A DNA stretch of 64,000 bases, from assembly GCF_023184515.1 (NCBI RefSeq), contig NZ_JAAHBP010000014.1, forward strand, positions 62,001-126,000. The letters are read 5' to 3'. This DNA is from Streptomyces sp. D2-8 (GTDB taxonomy: Bacteria; Actinomycetota; Actinomycetes; Streptomycetales; Streptomycetaceae). Every line of letters starts with the position of its first letter. Position 1 is the first letter of the stretch. Position numbers and translations under genes: made by a program. The notes under the pieces were generated by a model. The model did not search any database, was not told the origin of the DNA, and was given only the letters and a program-made list of their open reading frames with translations. Shown one piece after another: positions 7,769 through 16,201 of this stretch.

Positions 7769-8518
7769 ATGGAGGCCCCGCCGGACAACGACGTGCTCTG
7801 GGCACGCGCCCTGCACTTCCAGCACGACGACGGCTCGCCCGCGCTCTGCGGCGTCTCGCTCGGCGTGCGCGAGGGCGAGATCCTCGCCATCGGCGGACCG
7901 CGCGGCAGCGGCAAGACGACCCTGCTGCGATGCCTGTCCGGCATGGTGCCCGTCCGCCGCGGCGAGGTCTGGTTCAACAGCGTGCCCGTCCACACCATGG
8001 GCCCCCTCACCCGCGAGCGGCTGCGCCGCGACCGCTTCGGCTGGATCGACCCGTCCCCCGCCCTGGTCCCGGAGCTCAACGCCTGGGAGAACACCGCCCT
8101 GCCGCTGATGCTGCGCGGCACCAGCCGGCGCCGCGCCAAGACCGCGGCCCTGGAGTGGCTGGAGCGCCTGGACATCGGCGACAGCGCCCGCAAACGGCCG
8201 CACCAGCTGGTGCAGGCCGAGCGTCAGCGGGTCTGCATCGCCCGCGCCCTCGCCCCCGCGCCCTCGGTCCTGTTCGCCGACGAGCCCACGGCGCCGCTGC
8301 ACCGGGCCGACCGCGCCCATGTGCTGCGCACCCTCACCACGGCGGCCCGCTCCCACCGCATCACCGTCGTCCTGGCCACCCACGACGCGGAGACCGCGGC
8401 CCTCGCCGACCGCACGGTGTCCCTGCTCGACGGGCGGCGCGTGCAGACGGTGCACCTGCCGCCGGTCGCCGAGACCAGCGAGCCGGAAGGCCGGGCCGCG
8501 TGCTCGCTCTCCGTCTGA
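7769..8518 (+). CDS. ABC transporter ATP-binding protein with degenerate signature motif
   Basis: A 249-residue nucleotide-binding subunit. Walker A is intact (GGPRGSGKTT, 42-51), Walker B ends in D171-E172 (VLFADEPTAP) and the switch His is H205 (LATHD). Two elements are abnormal: the signature LSGGQ is replaced by HQLVQAERQR (145-154), and the Q-loop region reads FGWIDPSPAL (90-99) without the usual glutamine. An asymmetric or regulatory ABC protein is therefore possible. The gene overlaps the permease gene by 19 bases. Family position is near MacB/LolD-type exporters; the cargo is unknown. Confidence 0.78.
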   Translation: MEAPPDNDVLWARALHFQHDDGSPALCGVSLGVREGEILAIGGPRGSGKTTLLRCLSGMVPVRRGEVWFNSVPVHTMGPLTRERLRRDRFGWIDPSPALVPELNAWENTALPLMLRGTSRRRAKTAALEWLERLDIGDSARKRPHQLVQAERQRVCIARALAPAPSVLFADEPTAPLHRADRAHVLRTLTTAARSHRITVVLATHDAETAALADRTVSLLDGRRVQTVHLPPVAETSEPEGRAACSLSV

Positions 8519-10119
8519 CCCGCGGCGCCCACCCCGCCGTCCAGCTGCGCCGCCTGATGGTCGCGGCGGCCTCGGCGGGCACGGGCTTCCTGCTGCTCTG
8601 CGCCCTGGGCTACGCGCTGGGCCACCCCGGCTCCCCCGGCGCCGCCGCGCTGCGGCTGGCCTGGTGCGCGGCCCCGCTGGCCGCCACGGTGTACTTCGCG
8701 GTCGCGGTGGCCCGTACCGACCCCGGCACCAAGCCCCGCGCGGGCCTCTCGGCGATCGGTCTCGGCCCGGTGCGCATGATGGCCGTGTCGGCGACGACGA
8801 CGGCCCTGTCCGGCACGCTGGGCTCGATGCTGGCCCTGCTCGTCTTCCTGCACCTGCGGGGCGACGTGACGGGCATGCCCTTCGACGGCGTCGCCGCCGA
8901 GTCCCTCGCCGCGGGCCGGCCCCTCCCGCTGCCGGGCGCCCTGACCCTGCTGGCGCTCGTGCCCGTCGGCGCGTCGGTGGCGGTGGCGCTGGCCCTGCGG
9001 CCGCGCGAGGCGAGGCCCGCCGGGCCCCGGGCTGGCCGGATGTACGGCCGCTTCGGCGCCTACCGGCGCACCAGCACCCGCGAGACCTTCGGGGCGTACG
9101 GCCGGTTCGGCCGGCAGATCATCCGGCCGGCGGACGGCCGTCCCGCCGGGCCCGCCGCGAAGAGCGGCCCGCCGGCGGCCCGGACGAGCGGGTCGGCCTC
9201 GGCGGCGGTCGCGGGTCCCGGCGGGACCGTGAGCGCGGTCGCGGACCCCGCTCACCTGCCCGGGGCGCACCCGGGCGCCATGGACCGGGGCGTGGACGTC
9301 ACTGGGCCCGGCGCCCCGCACCCGGCCTCACCGGAGGCGACGGGCGAGAAGGGCCCGGCCGGCGATCCCGCCCGGTGGCTCAGCCCGCGCGCGGCGGCGC
9401 CGGACGCGGCCGGCGCCATCAGCCCCGCCGGGGCCCTGGCACAGCACCCTGACTCGCCCGCCGCGGCACCGAGCACCGCCGACGACGACTCAGCCCCCGA
9501 CGCGGCCCTGCCGGACACCATCGCCGCCCCCTCCGGTCTCCCGTGGGGCATCACCCTGCTGGCCGCGGGCCTCGCCGTGGAGAGCTACACGAGCCGCACC
9601 GCCCCCACAGCACCCGACCTCTCCTTCTCCGGCGCGTCCCCCGGCGTGATGGCGGGCTGGGCGCTGGCCGCCGTCGGCCTGGCCCTGGCCGGGCCGGGCC
9701 TGACCCACCTGTGCGGACGGCTGCTCCAGTCGGCCCGCCCCGGCGCCCTGCGGCTCCTGGCCGGCCGCATCCTCATGGCGGAGGCCGTCCGCATCGGACG
9801 TCCCCTGGGCGTCGTCTGCGCGGTCCTGTCCGCCGCGTGGGCCATGGCGCTGCTGCACGCCCCGGACGGACTCGCGCTGGGCCCGCTCACCACCCTCGGC
9901 GTGCTCGTCGTGGCCGGCTGCACCACGGCGACGCTCCTCACGGCCGCCGTCGAGGCCCGGCAGTCCCGCGCCGGCACCACCGCCGCACTGCTGCGCCTCG
10001 GCGCCCCCGCCACGATGCTGCGCAGCGCCGCCGCTCTCCGCGCGGGCGCGCTGCTCGCCCTGTTCGGTCCGCTCGCCCTGACGGTCGCGGAACTGGCGGC
10101 GCTGCCCCTGGCACGCTGA
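8500..10119 (+). CDS. ABC transporter permease with a long low-complexity insert
   Basis: A 539-residue membrane protein. GTG start at 8500 with GGAAGG nine bases upstream, inside the end of the ATPase gene. About four hydrophobic segments occupy residues 15-165. About 180 residues rich in Ala, Pro, Gly and Ser follow (roughly 170-345), then about four more membrane segments to the end. This is a streptomycete-type permease pairing with the upstream ATPase. The insert carries two similar MYGRFGAY / GAYGRFGRQ motifs and then looks disordered. It has no obvious FtsX signature. Substrate unknown. Confidence 0.7.
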   Translation: MLALRLTRGAHPAVQLRRLMVAAASAGTGFLLLCALGYALGHPGSPGAAALRLAWCAAPLAATVYFAVAVARTDPGTKPRAGLSAIGLGPVRMMAVSATTTALSGTLGSMLALLVFLHLRGDVTGMPFDGVAAESLAAGRPLPLPGALTLLALVPVGASVAVALALRPREARPAGPRAGRMYGRFGAYRRTSTRETFGAYGRFGRQIIRPADGRPAGPAAKSGPPAARTSGSASAAVAGPGGTVSAVADPAHLPGAHPGAMDRGVDVTGPGAPHPASPEATGEKGPAGDPARWLSPRAAAPDAAGAISPAGALAQHPDSPAAAPSTADDDSAPDAALPDTIAAPSGLPWGITLLAAGLAVESYTSRTAPTAPDLSFSGASPGVMAGWALAAVGLALAGPGLTHLCGRLLQSARPGALRLLAGRILMAEAVRIGRPLGVVCAVLSAAWAMALLHAPDGLALGPLTTLGVLVVAGCTTATLLTAAVEARQSRAGTTAALLRLGAPATMLRSAAALRAGALLALFGPLALTVAELAALPLAR

Positions 10120-10233
10120 GCCGCGCGGCCGCCGGAAAACTCGTACGAGAAAAATCTCCGTACGGCGATGAGTTCCGGACCGGCGCCCGGTCTATCCCGC
10201 GTAACGACACGGACTTGATGGGAGAGACCTCAC

Positions 10234-10641
10234 ATGTACCAGCAGATGATCTTCGTGAACCTGTGCACCGGCGACCTCGGCGCCTCGAAGAAGTTCTTCA
10301 CGGAGCTGGGCTTCACGATCAACGAGCAGTTCAGCGACGACACGACCGCCTCGGTCGTCATCAGCGAGACCATCGTGGTGATGGTGCACACCAAGGACAA
10401 GTACTCCCAGTTCACGAAGAAGGAGATCGCGGACTCGACGACGACCAGCGAGGTGCTGGTCGCACTGAGCGCCGAGAGCCGCGAGAAGGTCGACGAGCTG
10501 GTCGAGAAGGCGGTCGCGGCGGGCGGTTCCGTCTCGGGCGAGACCCAGGACCACGGCTTCATGTACGGCCGCGCCTTCGACGACGTGGACGGCCACACCT
10601 TCGAGGTCGTGTGGATGGACCCCGCGGCCGTCGAGGGCTGA
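10234..10641 (+). CDS. VOC superfamily (glyoxalase/bleomycin-resistance-like) protein
   Basis: A 135-residue protein with the two beta-alpha-beta-beta-beta modules of the vicinal oxygen chelate fold. It starts MYQQMIFVNLCTGDLGASKK and closes with DVDGHTFEVVWMDP, the usual C-terminal strand. It resembles the YaeR/lactoylglutathione-lyase-like group annotated as glyoxalases, but a metal-ligand set cannot be assigned with certainty. ATG start with GGGAGAG eight bases upstream. A stand-alone gene between the ABC permease and the LOG protein. The substrate is unknown. Confidence 0.8.
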   Translation: MYQQMIFVNLCTGDLGASKKFFTELGFTINEQFSDDTTASVVISETIVVMVHTKDKYSQFTKKEIADSTTTSEVLVALSAESREKVDELVEKAVAAGGSVSGETQDHGFMYGRAFDDVDGHTFEVVWMDPAAVEG

Positions 10642-10665
10642 GATGCGCTGTGCCAGCATGGGCGG

Positions 10666-11787
10666 GTGCAGACGATGCCCGCCCATGCGGCCCACCACGA
10701 CGACCGTGAGATAGAGACCCTCGAGGAGTTCGACGCGACCGTCTCGGCGCGCGGCACCCTCGCCGGACACCGCGTCCAGGCCGTCGATCTGACGGACCGT
10801 ACGCGCGAACTGCTCGCCACGGACACCGCGGGCGCCGTCTTCCTCGGCTGCGTGATGCGCGAGGACGCGGCCTCGAAGGTCCGCGGTGACGGCGCCCAGG
10901 TCTTCCCGCCGGTCCCGGGCCTGCCGTTCGACCCGTACCGCGGCCTGGTCTACTCGCCGGACGAACTCTTCGCGTCGCTGGCCGACGGCTACGAGGCCAC
11001 GCCCGACGCCCTCGCCTACGCCTGGTTCCAGCGCACGAAGGCGGACCGCGACATCTACGCGTCCATGCTCCGTTCGGTCCACGACGACTCCGTATCGGAC
11101 GCGCTCGACGAACTCCTGTCCGGCGCCCGGGTCGTGGGCGTCATGGGCGGCCACGCGATGGCCCGCGGCACCGAGGAGTACGCCGGCGCCGCACGGCTCG
11201 GCCGGGAGCTGGCCCTCGCCGGCTTCACGATCGCCACCGGCGGCGGCCCGGGCGCCATGGAGGCCGCGAATCTCGGCGCGTACGCCGCCCCGTTCGACGA
11301 CGAGATGCTCACCGAGTCGCTCGAACTCCTCGGCAAGACACCGCACTTCACCCCGTCGATCACCCAGTGGGCCTCGGCCGCCCTCGAGATACGCGCCCGC
11401 TGGCCGCAGGGTGGCCGTTCGGTGGGCATCCCGACCTGGTTCTACGGCCACGAGCCCCCGAACGCCTTCGCCTCCCACATCGCCAAGTACTTCGCCAACG
11501 CCACCCGCGAGGACGGCCTGCTGGCCCGGTCCAACGCGGGTGTGGTGTTCCTGCCGGGCGCCGCCGGGACGGTACAGGAGATCTTCGACAACGCGACGCC
11601 CAACTACTACGAGTCGCGCGGCGAGCCGACGCCGATGGTGCTGGTGAACCGCGTGCACTGGACGGAGAAGCTGCCCGCGTGGCCGCTGCTCCGGTCGCTC
11701 GCCGGGGGACGTTCGATGGAGGCGCGCATCGCGCTGGTCGAGCGGATCGAGGAGGCGCCGGCGGCGTTGAAACGTCTCGGTGGTTAA
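10666..11787 (+). CDS. LOG family (lysine-decarboxylase-like) protein with N-terminal extension
   Basis: A 373-residue protein. The C-terminal half has the Rossmann-like LOG/YgdH fold: VVGVMGGHAMARG near residue 160, then GGGPGAMEAANLGAYA and PGAAGTVQEIFDN. The PGGxGTxxE and GGGxGxMxA motifs belong to nucleotide-monophosphate phosphoribohydrolases (cytokinin-activating LOG and PpnN types). The N-terminal 150 residues resemble the extra domain of the larger PpnN-like proteins. Likely activity: cleavage of a nucleoside monophosphate N-glycosidic bond, inferred from family. GTG start at 10666; an ATG three codons later is possible. Confidence 0.78.
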   Translation: MQTMPAHAAHHDDREIETLEEFDATVSARGTLAGHRVQAVDLTDRTRELLATDTAGAVFLGCVMREDAASKVRGDGAQVFPPVPGLPFDPYRGLVYSPDELFASLADGYEATPDALAYAWFQRTKADRDIYASMLRSVHDDSVSDALDELLSGARVVGVMGGHAMARGTEEYAGAARLGRELALAGFTIATGGGPGAMEAANLGAYAAPFDDEMLTESLELLGKTPHFTPSITQWASAALEIRARWPQGGRSVGIPTWFYGHEPPNAFASHIAKYFANATREDGLLARSNAGVVFLPGAAGTVQEIFDNATPNYYESRGEPTPMVLVNRVHWTEKLPAWPLLRSLAGGRSMEARIALVERIEEAPAALKRLGG

Positions 11788-11799
11788 TAAGAAGGCAAA

Positions 11800-11853
11800 G
11801 CAAGTGCTTGCAAGCTGCATATGCGTTGACACTACTTATGCAGCGCTTATAGA
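11800..11853 (+). promoter_or_regulatory. Near-consensus promoter with nested inverted repeats, upstream of LAETG protein
   Basis: TTGACA (11826-11831) and TATAGA (11848-11853) are 16 bases apart, unusually close to consensus for Streptomyces. The -35 box lies in the 15-base spacer of a perfect repeat, GCTGCATA (11814-11821) / TATGCAGC (11837-11844). A second palindrome, GCAAG-TG-CTTGC, lies at 11800-11811. This layout suggests a strong promoter held by a DNA-binding repressor. About 80 bases of leader follow. Confidence 0.65.
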
Positions 11854-11933
11854 CCTGTGAGCCTCACGGTAGTGCTGATGTTCAGTCAACACTGCCTCAG
11901 CCCCCCGCTTTAGCAATCCTGTAAAGGACAAAC

Positions 11934-12623
11934 GTGGCAGTTCTGTCCGTATCCCGCCGCGCACGTGCCGTGCGCGTCCTCGGTGTCGTCTCCGCCTCGG
12001 CCGCGCTCGCGCTCGGCACCGCCGGCAACGCGCTCGCCTGCGACATCAGCGAGTTCTCCGCCGAGGCGAAGTGCGACGGCGACAAGGGCGTCATCACCGT
12101 CACCGACGTGGACCCCGCCGGCATCCCGGCGACGGTCACCGTGTACCTCGAGAACAACGGCGCCGACGTGAAGAAGATCGGCGAGCAGGTGGTCAAGGGC
12201 TCGCGCGAGGGCACCACCATCACCTTCGCCGAGAAGTGGAAGCCGAACGCCGAGTACCGCATCCACGTCAAGGCCGCCGGCTACGTCGACGAGGACATCA
12301 AGCCGAACCTCGTCACCCCGGCCACGGCCTGCAAGAAGGAGGAGGAGCCCCCGGCTTCGACTCCCCCGGCGACGCCGACGCCTTCGGCCTCCCCGTCGAA
12401 GCCGGCCGAGGAGACCGAGACCCCGGCTCCGGAGCCGTCGGAGAGCCAGAGCACCTCGCCGGCGGCCAACGCGCCCGCCCCGGCCGGTGACTCCAACCTC
12501 GCCGAGACCGGTGCCAACTCCAACACCGGCATCATCGCCGGCATCGCGGCGGCCCTGGTCGTCGTCGGTGGCGGTGCGGTGTTCTTCGGCATGCGCCGTC
12601 GCGGGGCGAACAACGACAGCTGA
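11934..12623 (+). CDS. LAETG-motif sortase-dependent surface protein
   Basis: A 229-residue secreted protein. The N-terminus is a signal peptide (twin Arg-rich start, hydrophobic core, likely cut after ALA at 35). A roughly 100-residue beta-rich domain with two or three cysteines follows, then a Pro/Thr/Ser/Glu wall-spanning stretch (about 135-185), LAETG at 189-193, a hydrophobic segment and a MRRR tail. LAETG is the class E sortase substrate motif known from Streptomyces; I recall the S. coelicolor counterpart as SCO5650. The protein should be cut between T and G and linked to peptidoglycan. GTG start with AAAGGA seven bases upstream. The ligand of the exposed domain is unknown. Confidence 0.88.
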   Translation: MAVLSVSRRARAVRVLGVVSASAALALGTAGNALACDISEFSAEAKCDGDKGVITVTDVDPAGIPATVTVYLENNGADVKKIGEQVVKGSREGTTITFAEKWKPNAEYRIHVKAAGYVDEDIKPNLVTPATACKKEEEPPASTPPATPTPSASPSKPAEETETPAPEPSESQSTSPAANAPAPAGDSNLAETGANSNTGIIAGIAAALVVVGGGAVFFGMRRRGANNDS

Positions 12624-12640
12624 CGCCTGCGCACCACGTG

Positions 12641-12676
12641 ACGTGGCCCGTCCCCTGATCCGGGGGCGGGCCACGT
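12641..12676. terminator. Bidirectional terminator hairpin
   Basis: ACGTGGCCCG at 12641-12650 pairs with CGGGCCACGT at 12667-12676, with further G-C pairs near the loop. It separates the convergent LAETG gene and the minus-strand gene ending at 12683. Confidence 0.8.
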
Positions 12677-12682
12677 CCCGTC

Positions 12683-13480
12683 TCACCCGAACGTCGCCCG
12701 CCGCAGCCAGAACTCCAGCAGCTCCCGGTCGCCGAGCACTTCCAGTTCCCGGGCGTCCAGGGGCAGCCGGCGGTAGAACGCGAGCAGCACGGACGTGAGC
12801 GGTCCGCGCAGGGCGACCGTGGCCTTCTCGTGGCCCCTGCGCCAGGTGACCCCGTCCTCGGTGAGTTCGACGAGCCACTCGGCGTCGAAGCCGGGTCCGG
12901 TGTCGGTGGCGTGCAGATGGATGGTGCGGCCCGGGCCGCGCAGCTCGCTCACCTCGTCGTGCGGCACGGTCCGCTGCACGAACTCCACGATCTGCAGCCA
13001 CTCATCGATCGCGTCGGCGGCCACCTCGGGCGCGACCTCGTAGGGCAGTCCCGCGGCGAGGGTGGCGTCCGCGCGGTGCACGGTGATCTCGTGCGTCATC
13101 CGGCGGGCCCAGAAACCGGAGTTGAGGACGCCCGCCCAGCTCCACACCTTCGTGTCCGGCCCGGCCTCCCGCAGCGACGCGACGGCCTGCTCGCCGCTCT
13201 CCGCCAGCCACGCGTCCAGTGCGGCGGCGTCACCCCGGGCCCCGGGCCCGGCGAAGCCCGGCACCCGCTCCTCGGGCACCTCCTCCTGGGCCCGGGTCCG
13301 CACGATGAACTCCACCCAGCGCAGGGCACGGCCCATGTGCCGGACCAGGTCCTCCAGCGACCAGTCCGGGCAGGTCGGCACCGTGCCGGACAGCTCGGCG
13401 CCGGACGTCACCACGCTTCTCAACTGAGCGACCTGGTGGGCGATTTCATCGCAGTAGCGATCATGTGCGAGCAGCGTCAT
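12683..13480 (-). CDS. Maleylpyruvate-isomerase-like (TIGR03083/DinB-fold) protein
   Basis: A 265-residue protein of the mycothiol-dependent maleylpyruvate isomerase family. The N-terminal DinB-like four-helix bundle begins MTLLAHDRYCDEIAHQVAQL and contains CPDWSLEDLVRHMG and, later, RRMTHEITVHRAD, where histidines of the family's metal site occur (H in LVRHMG, H in MTHE, H in VHRAD). A C-terminal MDMPI-C/SCP2-like domain follows. The ATG at 13480 is chosen because homology starts there; the frame extends further upstream without meaning. Most family members have no proven substrate; thiol transfer with mycothiol is a family inference. Confidence 0.8.
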   Translation of the reverse strand: MTLLAHDRYCDEIAHQVAQLRSVVTSGAELSGTVPTCPDWSLEDLVRHMGRALRWVEFIVRTRAQEEVPEERVPGFAGPGARGDAAALDAWLAESGEQAVASLREAGPDTKVWSWAGVLNSGFWARRMTHEITVHRADATLAAGLPYEVAPEVAADAIDEWLQIVEFVQRTVPHDEVSELRGPGRTIHLHATDTGPGFDAEWLVELTEDGVTWRRGHEKATVALRGPLTSVLLAFYRRLPLDARELEVLGDRELLEFWLRRATFG

Positions 13481-13505
13481 GCCCCGCACCTTAAGCGGCA
13501 GCCGA

Positions 13506-14525
13506 TCAGTCGAGCACCACGATTTCGGCCGCGTCGAACTCCACGCCCACCTCGTCCCCGGCCTCCGGCGCCGCCCGCAGCGCGCACGCCGCCTCCAGGT
13601 GCGGGGCGTCCTGAGGCTGGAGGCGCACGGCGACATGGGTGCCCTTGAAGGTGCGCGCGGTCACCGTGCAGCGCAGGCCCGAGTCGGCGGACACCAGGCG
13701 CACTCCGGCGGGCCGCACCAGCAGGGTCCGTGTGCCCTGCGGGGCGCCCTCCGGCACCGGCACCTTGCCCCACGGCGTGTCCGCGGCCTCGGCCCCGACC
13801 GTCGCCTCGACCACGTTCTCGAAGCCGAGGAAGCGGGCGACGAACGCGTCGGCGGGCCGCTGCCACACCTCAAGGGGCGTACCGGACTGGGCGATCCGCC
13901 CGTCCCGCATCACCACGACCCGGTCGGCCAGCGCGAAGGCCTCCCCCTGGTCGTGGGTCACGGCGAGCACGGTCGTGCCCAACCGACCGAACAGTTCCCT
14001 CAGTTCGACGACCAGCCGCTCCCTCAGCGACCGGTCGAGCTGCCCCAGCGGCTCGTCCAGCATCAGCAGCCGGGGGCTCGGTGCGAGGGCCCGGGCCAGC
14101 GCGACGCGCTGCTGCTCCCCGCCGGACAGCGCGGCGACGGCCCGGCGGCCCGCACCCGGCAGTCCCACGAGGTCCAGCAACTCCTGGACCCGCTCGACCT
14201 GTTGCCGCTTCGGCTCACCGCGCATCCGCAGCCCGAACGCCACGTTGCCGCCCACGTCGCGCTGCGGGAACAACTGGTGGTCCTGGAACATCAGGCCGAC
14301 CCCGCGCCTGTGCGCGGGCACGCCCGCCTGGTCGCGCCCGTCGAGCAGCACCCGCCCGGAGCCGAGCGGCTGCAGCCCGGCCACAGCCCGCAGCAAGGTC
14401 GACTTGCCACTGCCGCTGGGTCCGAGCACGCACACGATCTCGTGCTCGGCGACCTCCAGATCGACGGCGTCCAGTACGACACGCCCGCCGAAGCGGACCG
14501 TCGCGCCCTGCAGAGCGAGCAGCAT
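13506..14525 (-). CDS. thiQ: Thiamine ABC transporter ATP-binding protein
   Basis: A 339-residue ATPase: Walker A GPSGSGKST (35-43), Q-loop Q81, signature LSGGE (133-137), Walker B ending D157-E158 and switch H191. After residue about 240 comes a TOBE-like regulatory domain (FKGTHVAVRLQPQD). All catalytic motifs are intact. Its ATG overlaps the permease stop codon (TGATG), showing translational coupling. The call as the thiamine (or thiamine-precursor) importer rests on the ThiB-like binding protein and the TPP riboswitch heading the operon; the sequence alone resembles other Fe/2-aminoethylphosphonate-type importers. Confidence 0.85.
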   Translation of the reverse strand: MLLALQGATVRFGGRVVLDAVDLEVAEHEIVCVLGPSGSGKSTLLRAVAGLQPLGSGRVLLDGRDQAGVPAHRRGVGLMFQDHQLFPQRDVGGNVAFGLRMRGEPKRQQVERVQELLDLVGLPGAGRRAVAALSGGEQQRVALARALAPSPRLLMLDEPLGQLDRSLRERLVVELRELFGRLGTTVLAVTHDQGEAFALADRVVVMRDGRIAQSGTPLEVWQRPADAFVARFLGFENVVEATVGAEAADTPWGKVPVPEGAPQGTRTLLVRPAGVRLVSADSGLRCTVTARTFKGTHVAVRLQPQDAPHLEAACALRAAPEAGDEVGVEFDAAEIVVLD

Positions 14526-16201
14526 CAGAACTCCCCCGTCCGGTCCGTACGGAGCCTCTCCAGCACCAGCAGGGCCACCGCGCACACCACCATGAGAATC
14601 GTCGAAAGGGCCATCGCCTGGCCGTAGTTGAGGTCACCGGGCCGCCCGAGCAGCCGGGCCACGGCCACCGGCAGCGTCGGCCGGTCGGGCCGTGCGATGA
14701 ACACCGTCGCGCCGAACTCCCCGAGGGACACGGCGAAGGCGAACCCGGCCGCGATCAGCAGCGCCCGCCGCACCATCGGCAGGTCCACCTCCCGCCACAC
14801 CCGCCAGGGCGAGGCCCCCAGCACCGAGGCCGTCTCCCGCAGCCGCGCGTCCACCGCCCGCAGCACGGGCAGCATGGTCCGTACCACGAACGGCACCCCG
14901 ACCAGCGCCTGCGCGAGCGGCACCAGGATCCAGGAGGACCTGAGGTCCAGCGGCGGCTCGTCGAGGGCGATCAGGAACCCGAAGCCGACGGTCACCGCGG
15001 ACACCCCGAGCGGCAGCATCAGCAGCGCGTCGAAGCCGCGCACGAACCGCCCGGCGTCCCGGCGGGTGAGCGCTGCCGCGGCCAGACCCCCGATCACCAC
15101 GGCGATGAGTGTGGCGGCGACGGCGTACGACAGGGAATTGCCGATCGCCTCGATCGGCGGGACCAGGAACACTCCCCCGTCCTCGCTGGTCAGCGCCCGG
15201 TAGTAGCCGAAGCCCGGCGCGCCCAGGGACCGCTGCACCAGCACGGCCAGCGGCAGCACGAGCAGCACGGCGACGGTGACGAGCACCCCGCCCAGCAGCG
15301 CCCACTGCCCCGCGCCGCGCGGCCGGCGCCCGGTCACGGACGCGTCCACCAGCCGCAGCGCGGTCTCCCGCCGCCGCACGCTCCAGGCGTGCAGGGCGAG
15401 GATCGCGCCCACCGCGACGAACTGGATCAGGGTCAGCACGGCCGCCGTGGACAGGTCGAAGATCTCCGACGTCTGCCGGTAGATCTCCACCTCCAGGGTG
15501 GAGAAGGTGGGCCCGCCGAGGATCTGCACGACACCGAAGGAGGTGAAGGTGAACAGGAAGACCATGAGCGAGGCGGCGGCCACGGCCGGGGCGAGGGCGG
15601 GCAGTGTGACCTGCCGCCAGGCCTTCAGCCCGGACGCCCCGAGCATCCGCGCGGCCTCCTCCTGCCGGGGGTCGAGCTGCGCCCAGAGCCCGCCGACGGT
15701 CCGGACGACGACCGCGTAGTTGAAGAAGACGTGCGCGAGCAGGATCGCCCACACGGTGGTGTCCAGGCGTACGCCCCACAGCTCGTCGAGCAGCCCGCCC
15801 CGCCCCACCAGTGCCAGGAACGCCGTACCGACGACGACCGTCGGCAGCACGAACGGGACGGTCACCACCGCCCGCAGGACCTGCTTGCCGGGGAAGTCGA
15901 AGCGCGCGAAGACATACGCGCCGGGCAGCGCGACGAGCAGTGTGAGCGCGGTGGAGGCCAGCGCCTGCCAGGTGGTGAACCACAGCACGTGCCGGACGTC
16001 GGACTGCGCCAGCACCTCCCCGATCCGCCCGAGGTGCCAGGTCCCGTCGGCCTTCAGGCCGCGCGCGACGATCGCGGCGACGGGGTAGGCGAAGAAGACC
16101 GCGAAGAACGCGACGGGCGCGGCCAGCAGACCGAACCGCGCCGCCGCGCCCCGCTTCCGAGCGGCTACTTCAGTACGAGTGAGGTCCACGACTTGACCCA
16201 C
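14525..16201 (-). CDS. thiP: Thiamine ABC transporter permease, fused two-domain type
   Basis: A 558-residue permease with two binding-protein-dependent transport domains in tandem, about 12 membrane segments. The two EAA loops are visible: EEAARMLGASGLKAWRQV near residue 185 and RETASVLGASPWRVWREV near residue 460, which dock onto the ATPase. Such duplicated permeases are typical of ThiP and ferric importers. With the GTG start at 16201 it overlaps the end of thiB by 37 bases. No good ribosome site is seen, so translation probably relies on coupling; a GTG four codons downstream is an alternative start. Confidence 0.85.
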   Translation of the reverse strand: MGQVVDLTRTEVAARKRGAAARFGLLAAPVAFFAVFFAYPVAAIVARGLKADGTWHLGRIGEVLAQSDVRHVLWFTTWQALASTALTLLVALPGAYVFARFDFPGKQVLRAVVTVPFVLPTVVVGTAFLALVGRGGLLDELWGVRLDTTVWAILLAHVFFNYAVVVRTVGGLWAQLDPRQEEAARMLGASGLKAWRQVTLPALAPAVAAASLMVFLFTFTSFGVVQILGGPTFSTLEVEIYRQTSEIFDLSTAAVLTLIQFVAVGAILALHAWSVRRRETALRLVDASVTGRRPRGAGQWALLGGVLVTVAVLLVLPLAVLVQRSLGAPGFGYYRALTSEDGGVFLVPPIEAIGNSLSYAVAATLIAVVIGGLAAAALTRRDAGRFVRGFDALLMLPLGVSAVTVGFGFLIALDEPPLDLRSSWILVPLAQALVGVPFVVRTMLPVLRAVDARLRETASVLGASPWRVWREVDLPMVRRALLIAAGFAFAVSLGEFGATVFIARPDRPTLPVAVARLLGRPGDLNYGQAMALSTILMVVCAVALLVLERLRTDRTGEF

